Assembly (NCBI GenBank): GCA_032158125.1
Contig: JASKOT010000017.1
Location: 186,001-250,000 of the forward strand
Direction of reading: 5' to 3'
Origin: Papiliotrema nemorosa
Taxonomy: Eukaryota; Basidiomycota; Tremellomycetes; Tremellales; Rhynchogastremaceae
Length of the DNA stretch: 64,000 nucleotides
In this document: positions 56,614 to 64,000 of the stretch, piece by piece
Numbering within the stretch: position 1 is the stretch's first letter
How the letters are laid out: each line of letters opens with the position of its first letter
The notes under the pieces: model-generated
Told to the model about the DNA's origin: nothing
The model's database searches: none
What the model saw: only the letters and a program-made list of their open reading frames with translations
Translations under genes and position numbers: made by a program

Positions 56614-58238
56614 ATGAATCCTATTAGACCGCTCATCCGATCTCTGCCTCGAGGTGCATCCTCTTCTCTGCGACAATTATCTCGACGCACATTGGTCACT
56701 CCTACTCCACCCGCCCATGCCAAAGTCTCAGAAATCTCGATAGATCAGCAACATGTACGAGAAGACCCGGGGGAGTTTGAGGAGGGAGAGCATGTCTCTG
56801 GCAAGTCGGAAACTGGAGAGGGTCGGTAGACGTTGATTTCCTATGACCTAAAGCTGACGAACAGAAATGTTCGGATTCAAGTTGAACCCCGTAGCAACCA
56901 AGACGGGCGGAAATGCGAAATCGGCGGGCAGACCAATCTACCTCGACATGCAGGTGAGCTATCTCGTTCACAGGCCAGGCCTTCAGCTCATAATAGGCAA
57001 CGACACCTATGGATCCTCGAGTGCTGGACAAGATGATGCCCCTGTTCACGGAACAATTCGGTAACCCTCACTCCCGTACACACGCCTACGGTTGGGAGGC
57101 CGAATCTGCAGTTGATGAGGCCCGAAAGCAAGTAGCCACTCTGGTAGGAGCGCACGAGAAGGACATTGTTTTCACGAGCGGAGCAACCGAGAGTAACAAC
57201 ATGATCATCAAGGGGATCGCCAAATTCCACCAAACAAAACGACGACATATCATCACCACCCAAACCGAGCACAAATGCGTCTTGGACTCTTGCCGATACT
57301 TGTCGACTCAAGGATTCGAGGTGACGTACCTCCCGGTGCAGAAGAATGGGTTGGTCTCGCTCGACGATTTGAAGAAGGCTCTCAGGCCGGATACCTCATT
57401 GGTCTCAATCATGATGGTCAACAACGAGATCGGAGTTATTCAGCCTATGAAGGAGATCAGCGAGACGTTGAAAGCTTGGGCAAAGGAGACCAAGAACCCT
57501 AAACCTTACTTCCACACGGATGCCGCCCAGGCTGTGGGAAAGATTCCGATTGACGTGGATGCTATGGGCATTGATGCCATGTCCATCTCCGGACACAAGA
57601 TTTATGGACCAAAGGGAATCGGAGCGGCTTACGTGCGAAGGAGACCCAGAGTCAGGCTGGAGCCTCTCATCCATGGTGGAGGACAAGAACGAGGTCTCCG
57701 AAGTGGTAGTGTCCCGGCCCCACTGTGTGTCGGTCTCGGAGAGGCATGCAGGATCGCGTACAAGGAGATGAGCGCAGATCATGAGAGGATCAAGAAGCTG
57801 TCGGAGAGGTTGATTACCGGTATCACGAGCCAGGTCGAGGAGATTGTCAGGAACGGTGACCCTAATGGTTATCCAGGATGTGTCAATTTGAGTTTCTCCT
57901 ATGTCGAGGGAGAATCTCTCCTCATGGCACTGAAGGTATGTTAAATTGGCTGGTCAGGGTGACAACGCGCTGATAATCAGGATATCGCTCTGTCCTCGGG
58001 ATCAGCCTGTACCTCCGCCTCCCTCGAACCATCTTATGTTCTCCGAGCACTGGGTGCCGCCGAAGACATGGCACACTCATCTCTCCGATTCGGTATCGGT
58101 CGATTCACCACCGAGGCGGAGATCGACATGGCCATCGAGCGGATCGTTAGCGTGGTCACCCGATTGAGGGATATGAGTCCACTGTGGGAGATGGTTCAGG
58201 AAGGTATCGATATCAGCAAAATCGAATGGGCTCAGTGA
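56614..58238 (+). CDS. NFS1: Cysteine desulfurase, mitochondrial (NFS1)
   Basis: PLP enzyme that takes sulfur from cysteine for Fe-S cluster assembly on Isu1 and for tRNA thiolation. Exons 56614-56821, 56865-56953, 56997-57935 and 57981-58238 give 497 residues. The N-terminus is a basic, Ser/Leu-rich mitochondrial presequence ([20 protein letters not shown]). The class V aminotransferase core starts with [19 protein letters not shown]. Visible motifs: [72 protein letters not shown] (PLP lysine), [16 protein letters not shown] and the active-site loop [20 protein letters not shown] with the persulfide Cys. [15 protein letters not shown] follows. The stop at 58236-58238 overlaps a GTGAGT donor-like sequence; an alternative last exon ending in His is possible. 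Confidence 0.97.
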
Positions 58239-58520
58239 GTCATCGCTTCTTTTCGCAAGTAGCCAAGCTGACAGGGTAGACATTAGTGGCACTGCGTGTT
58301 GATAGGGATTAGGGATAGTGCAGTCAGTGTGTATACGTATGTAGTTCCATCGGGCATCTCGTCCTCGTATGCAGCAGTCTTGCGGGTCACACCTGTCGCG
58401 CTTCCAAAGCTCTACGTTTGCATTGGCTGAAGAAGTGCAGTTCATCCAAGGACATCATTAAGGTCGTTGCATTCGTTATGAGGAGCATGCCTCTAAGACA
58501 AGGTGGTTGGATTGGTCGGC

Positions 58521-59135
58521 CTAAGCAGACTCGACATGCCTATCTATCGCAGCCTCGATCTCCTGCAAGACCGCCTTCTGTATATCTGGCGAGATCATTT
58601 CTGTACATCAGCTCAGTCCACACATCAACATATACAGCGCAATGCAAAGGCCGAATAGTGATGTGTTAGACAGTCAAAGGTGGAAGATAGATACATACTG
58701 GTCGCTTGGGGTAAGAGGTCTGCTTGTAATGCTTTCAGATTCGGATTCTCCTGTTTCCTAACAATCTCTGGCCTGTAAGCGCCAGTAATTCACATCCATA
58801 GGGTATAGATTGTCGACTTTGAGAAAGAAAGGCTCGGACATGGATAGCTAGGGGACGCAGACGTACCTTTGGCTAGATCCTTGATATCGTCCTGAATCCC
58901 AGCTTCCAGCAGACACTCCGTCAATGACTTGTGTATTCTGAAGATCAGCGACACAGTCTTCCATGATATATGATTCAGTCGGTGGGAAGTCGTTCAACTC
59001 GCGTTTGCGTTGACGAGAGAGGCAGGTGTAGAAAAGGACAGAAGCAGCAAGGAGCGAGACTCACCTATCCCATTCGCCCGTCTCTATCAATCTTTTAGTG
59101 ATCAAAGCTTGGACATCTGCGTTCCCTGTAGACAT
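58521..59135 (-). CDS. SUS1: SUS1/ENY2, SAGA deubiquitinase module and TREX-2 subunit
   Basis: Small helical protein shared by the SAGA H2B-deubiquitinating module and the TREX-2 mRNA export complex at nuclear pores. Exons 59135-59065, 58937-58867, 58767-58699 and 58600-58521 give 96 residues: ALITKRLIETGEWDRIHKSL, TECLLEAGIQDDIKDLAKEI, LKALQADLLPQATKMISPDI, then QKAVLQEIEAAIDRHVESA. This matches ENY2 (five helices, with the central Gly-W and the P-x-x-x-Q helix). Length equals the family's usual 90-100. All three introns are long (127, 99 and 98 nt). In budding yeast SUS1 is known for two introns with regulated splicing; the intron-rich state here may be similar. Confidence 0.92.
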
Positions 59136-60930
59136 CCTAGCGGGTTGGAGGACCAAAGCCAGATGTTGATGGTCAGAGGAACAGGTGATGAGAGTTGTAT
59201 TTTCAGGTTGAGTGGACGAGGTGGAGGTTTGAATCTGACCCTCCGGGGGCGTGAGGCGACAACTTACGTTGCACTGGTACAACGCGGGCGCCTGTCGAGG
59301 TCAAGCTTGTCACGGAAGAGCCGATCAGAATGGCGTAGCTTGATATTGACATACATCGATACATATTGAGAATGGACTCCAAAGTCTTCAAGTTTACTCC
59401 AAGCACCAACTCACACCTAGCTTCGTCCCGCCCACGTCAGCCTGTGAAGGGAGCTAGCTCTATTTTGTGAGGGCAACAAAGCGACCATGCATCATAAATG
59501 TGCTCATATCGCATGTGCCTGGACCAGCCGCCTCCCCTCGGTCTCTCCGGCTGACGCAGACTCAAAATCGGACGGAGACTGTCAAACCGAGAGTGAAGGA
59601 CTGGGCATCCGTCCTAGTTTTCTATGTATGTATTCCACTCCGTCGACCTCTTCTCGCCAGTAGTCCGTCCCATCACAATTCTTGCCTAGAGCCTCCTGGG
59701 GAGCTCATTTCCTCAGTACGACCCCCACGACCACCTTTCAATTCCGTCTCTTCGGTCTGGAATGACATTTGACGAGAGCCGGGAGTCGAGACAGCCTTTC
59801 AGCCACCGACGCGTAGTTCCAGCGATCTTCATTGGGCATCTGGCAAGATGCGCAGTTGAACTCTTCGATACATGGTGAAGCTAGGCGGCTCAGCGTGTCG
59901 TGTATTAGGTCTCGCGGTCCTTTCGCTGTTGTATCGCACCAGTGCAATGACTTGTGATATCCCACCATCGGGATCTTTCGCTTGAGAACCGACGAGAGAG
60001 AGATCAGGATGAGTGGGTGGGCGGGCGGGAGCCTTCTTTAGCAGTCTACTGGGAGATTGCGAAAGTTTTACTCGTCGGAAGATGCCTGCACCCTGGATCT
60101 GGTAGTCGCGGTGGTCAGAGTTTTCCCCCTTGCTTGTTGGCGTCAGGCATAATGAACTTGAAATTTCGAAAGGTTCGATAAAGGTACATGAAGATCCACA
60201 GGAGATGAGAAGGCAGAACAGAGATCGAAGTCATAATAAGTCAGAGGTGTTTAGATCAGATGGGGCGAAGACAGCATGTGAAGCAGTCGGGTAGTCCAAG
60301 CACAAGTGTAGAGCTCTCCGCGACTTTGGGCATACGAATGGTCAGTAAGTATCAGCATCAATCGATTTCAGCCTCTCTTGTCACTCCAGACCACTCTCTT
60401 GGACTTGTGAGTCTGGGCTGTTCGACTCGGCTTTTCTTATTCTTCTACGCGACACGAAGCATCTCTCACCGACGTCTTGGGCTTCGTCTATCCACGACAA
60501 GAGTCATCCAAATTGAGGTAGCGAAGGCAAGCAGGCACAACAGATTTTCCCCTGGAGCGGTCCCCTGTCCTTGTTGGACTTTGGCCCTTTCTCAGTCATA
60601 TCCGTGGACGAAGCTGTCAATATCAACAGATAATAGAGACGTTGGCCCTCATAGTCTTTGGCGGAATCACGCCACGTCAGGGTTTGATTCCAGCTTATCG
60701 CAACCAAGCGAAGTGGTCGGTCACCTCGACCATAATAAGTCGAAATCGTCTCACAGCACGTACAATACACCATTATCGACAAGCATCCAGCATCCAAAGG
60801 CATCGACCGCGACATCTCGTTGTATTATATATAGTCGACTAGACGAATCCCATCTAGATAGACGACAAAACTCGCGCTTCGATCCTTGAATAAGCGGTCC
60901 TCATCTTTCCTCTGATTTCGACATTTCATC
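59136..60930. other. Long divergent intergenic region between SUS1 and PPH3
   Basis: About 1.8 kb, the largest gap in the window. Open frames occur (plus 60260-60889, 209 codons from an ATG; minus 59968-59738) but none has family similarity, and I cannot splice them into a convincing protein. A TATATATAG box lies about 100 bp before PPH3 (near 60828). No tRNA or repeat was recognised. A non-coding transcript is possible. Confidence 0.5.
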
Positions 60931-62223
60931 ATGACAACTTTCGCGCCCGTCTCCAACGACCCAGATCAGTGGATATCACATGTGAGTATATTGCCCTTGA
61001 GGGAAAGCCTTTTTGTGCCTCTGGATCGGAGTTTGCTGAATGATCCAGCTGCGGCAATGCAAACATCTACCAGAACGTCAGATGAAAGCCCTCTGTTCAC
61101 GGGTCCGCGATCTATTACTAGAAGAATCGAATGTCCACTTGGTTCAAAGCCCAGTGACTGTTTGTGGAGATATACATGGGCAATTTTGGGACGTCTTGGA
61201 GATATTCAGGCAGGGTGGAGAAGTCCCAGATACGAGTTATATCTTCATGGTGTGTCTTCCCCCCCGTTCTTCCTGGAGGCAAAGAAACTAAAGACAGGGC
61301 GACTTTGTAGATAGAGGATATTATTCTTTAGAGACATTATCACTTCTTCTTGCTTTGAAAGCCAGGTACGCCGACAGGAAGATGCCCAGCTGATGCCTAG
61401 GTATCCAGACAGGATAACGCTGCTTCGGGGGAATCACGAGTCCAGGCAAATAACGCAGGTCTACGGTTTCTACGGTCAGCTTTTAGTACTAGCAGTGCGC
61501 TATTAGCTGACGCACAGAGGAGTGTATGCTCAAGTACGGCAATCCATCAGTATGGAAAGCCTGTTGTTCAGTCTTCGATCACCTCAATCTAGCAGCGGTA
61601 AGCTTGCGCCTGACTGTGAGCAACAGCTGATTGCCAGATCATCGATTCGTCGATATTATGTGTACATGGAGGATTATCGCCCGATCTGAGGACGTTGGAT
61701 CAAGTGAGAATAATACCGAGGGCACAGGAGATCCCGCATGAAGGCGCCTTTTGCGGTAGGTGTTCTTCGGTGTCAGCTTGGTAACAAACTGATTCATAGA
61801 TCTCATGTGGTCAGATCCGGACGAGGTAGACGCATGGGCTGTCAGTCCGCGAGGGGCAGGATGGTTGTTTGGCGCCAAAGTCGCAGAAGAGGTGAGATCA
61901 CAAGACTTGCATAGCTGATGCCAGTTCAACCATGTCAACGACCTGAAACTGATAGCTCGGGCACATCAACTGGTACAAGAAGGGTTCAAATACATGTTCG
62001 ACGAGGCTCTAGTCACAGTGTGGTCTGCGCCGAATTACTGTTATCGATGTGGCAACTCTGCGTCGATCATGCAGGTGGACGAGAATGGAGGGGTCAATTT
62101 CAAAGTGTACGAGGCGGCGGCAGAGAACAACACGGATCAGAGGAATCCAGCATTGAGGAGAATGGTGCGTTTCAATCCAGACAACGGCGCTAACGACAGG
62201 GCGCTCCATCATATTTCGTCTGA
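60931..62223 (+). CDS. PPH3: Serine/threonine protein phosphatase 4 catalytic subunit
   Basis: PP2A-like metallophosphatase, closest by motif to PP4c/Pph3, which dephosphorylates histone gamma-H2A and checkpoint proteins. Exons 60931-60981, 61049-61249, 61298-61365, 61401-61474, 61518-61597, 61638-61755, 61800-61891, 61925-62164 and 62200-62223 give 315 residues. All metal-site motifs are present: [58 protein letters not shown] and [33 protein letters not shown] and [14 protein letters not shown] follow PP4c rather than PPG1 or SIT4. The last exon is 24 nt and supplies the C-terminal GAPSYFV, the tail equivalent to YFL that is carboxymethylated and read by partner subunits. The 3' end is 37 bp from that of KRR1. 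Confidence 0.95.
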
Positions 62224-62260
62224 CATGTCATCATATTGCATATAGTACCATCTACGCGTC

Positions 62261-63633
<1,373 letters not shown>

Positions 63634-63898
63634 GATGATTCAAGGAGAAGACTGAAATGTGGTGCAGAAGGTGAACGTCGAAAGATCCAAAATTGGGCTG
63701 ACTCGGATCCGAAGGTGTACTGGGTGGCGAAGTGTGCGGCGGTTCTCTGTAGTGGCAAACACCTAGTTCTTCGGCAGAGGAGATCGAGCCTGGAGCGGGC
63801 AGAGCTGAGGGTCATACCTACGTAAAGACGGTGAAGGGAGTCACTGGTGTATATATACCCCTGCATGTACTCCCGCTGACCCTATCTAGCTACGTGAG
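63634..63898. promoter_or_regulatory. Divergent promoter between KRR1 and the last gene, with TATA-like tract
   Basis: About 265 bases between divergent starts. A TATATATA tract at 63850-63857 lies about 45 bp before the rightmost start codon. No other element recognised. Confidence 0.5.
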
Positions 63899-64000
63899 AT
63901 GACGGCAGCCGCACACCCTTCACTCGTCATCAACCCAGGTTCCTTCCTTCCATCGGATCTCGCTCAAAGACCAGCTATCATCCACAGCGACGATAGGTTT
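63899..64000 (+). CDS. Start of an unrecognised gene, cut by the window end
   Basis: An ATG at 63899 opens a frame without stop to the window edge (34 codons): MTAAAHPSLVINPGSFLPSD and on. The TATA-like tract 45 bp upstream, a purine at -3 (gag ATG) and the protein-like composition support a real first exon. Nothing can be said of function. Confidence 0.5.
   Translation, partial: MTAAAHPSLVINPGSFLPSDLAQRPAIIHSDDRF

Noticed and set aside
59660..59765. Short minus-strand frame MSFQTEETELKGGRGG
   Set aside because: Only 32 codons with no conserved neighbours and no convincing splice partner; too little to support a gene.
60260..60889. 209-codon frame from an ATG, upstream of PPH3
   Set aside because: Composition is Ser/His/Arg-rich and patternless with no family similarity; it looks like a chance frame or leader sequence of PPH3. 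Kept as a possible orphan only in the gap finding.

Overview
The window looks like ordinary nuclear DNA from a basidiomycete yeast, most likely a tremellomycete (Cryptococcus/Kwoniella-like). The basis is the gene architecture: nearly every gene is cut by many short introns (mostly 34-70 nt, GT/AG with CTNAC-type branch sequences), base composition is near 50% GC, genes are tightly packed on both strands, and the proteins are typical fungal housekeeping and cell-wall proteins. No tRNA, rRNA, transposon, CRISPR array, viral element or biosynthetic cluster was recognised. Gene models were spliced by hand, checking reading frame and family conservation across each junction, so most exon borders are well supported. 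First exons and fast-evolving genes are less certain.

Layout, left to right. 0-7 kb: the tail of an unrecognised protein, pantothenate synthetase (PAN6), an aromatic/2-aminoadipate aminotransferase (ARO8-like) and a plasma-membrane Na+/H+ antiporter (NHA1-like). 7.7-17.6 kb: the ERMES subunit MDM12, the 60S assembly GTPase NOG2, a complex I 9.5 kDa-type subunit with a disrupted 5' end, the RNA exonuclease REX1 and the AAA+ ATPase MGS1/WRNIP1. 17.6-21.5 kb: a sparse region with a possible gene relic, the stress protein HSP12 with a STRE-rich promoter, an F-box-like protein and a small Myb-like protein. 22-28.6 kb: a 6.5-kb chitin synthase with an N-terminal myosin-like motor. 29-33 kb: a large unrecognised protein and a small unrecognised protein whose start codons lie only 30 bp apart on opposite strands.

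33-46.6 kb: seryl-tRNA synthetase, the autophagy scaffold ATG11, a Gfd2/YDR514C-like nuclease-fold protein, a PIN/auxin-efflux-type membrane transporter and an unrecognised coiled-coil-like protein. 46.9-58.2 kb: a 2-oxoglutarate/Fe(II) oxygenase, a fungal membrane protein, a large RA-PH domain adaptor, the 60S assembly factor RSA4/NLE1 and mitochondrial cysteine desulfurase NFS1. 58.5-64 kb: SUS1/ENY2, the PP4 catalytic subunit (PPH3), KRR1 and the start of another gene.

The genes do not form one pathway. Four of them (NOG2, RSA4, REX1, KRR1) serve ribosome biogenesis, and NOG2 and RSA4 act on the same nucleoplasmic pre-60S particle. Three serve mitochondria (MDM12, the complex I subunit, NFS1). 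I found no convincing new multi-gene system. The most interesting points are gene-structure oddities: a 12-nt internal microexon, a 13-nt terminal exon, a GC-AG intron, a 434-nt intron in NOG2, uniformly long SUS1 introns, a broken or recoded start of the complex I subunit, and an extreme head-to-head gene pair of unknown function.
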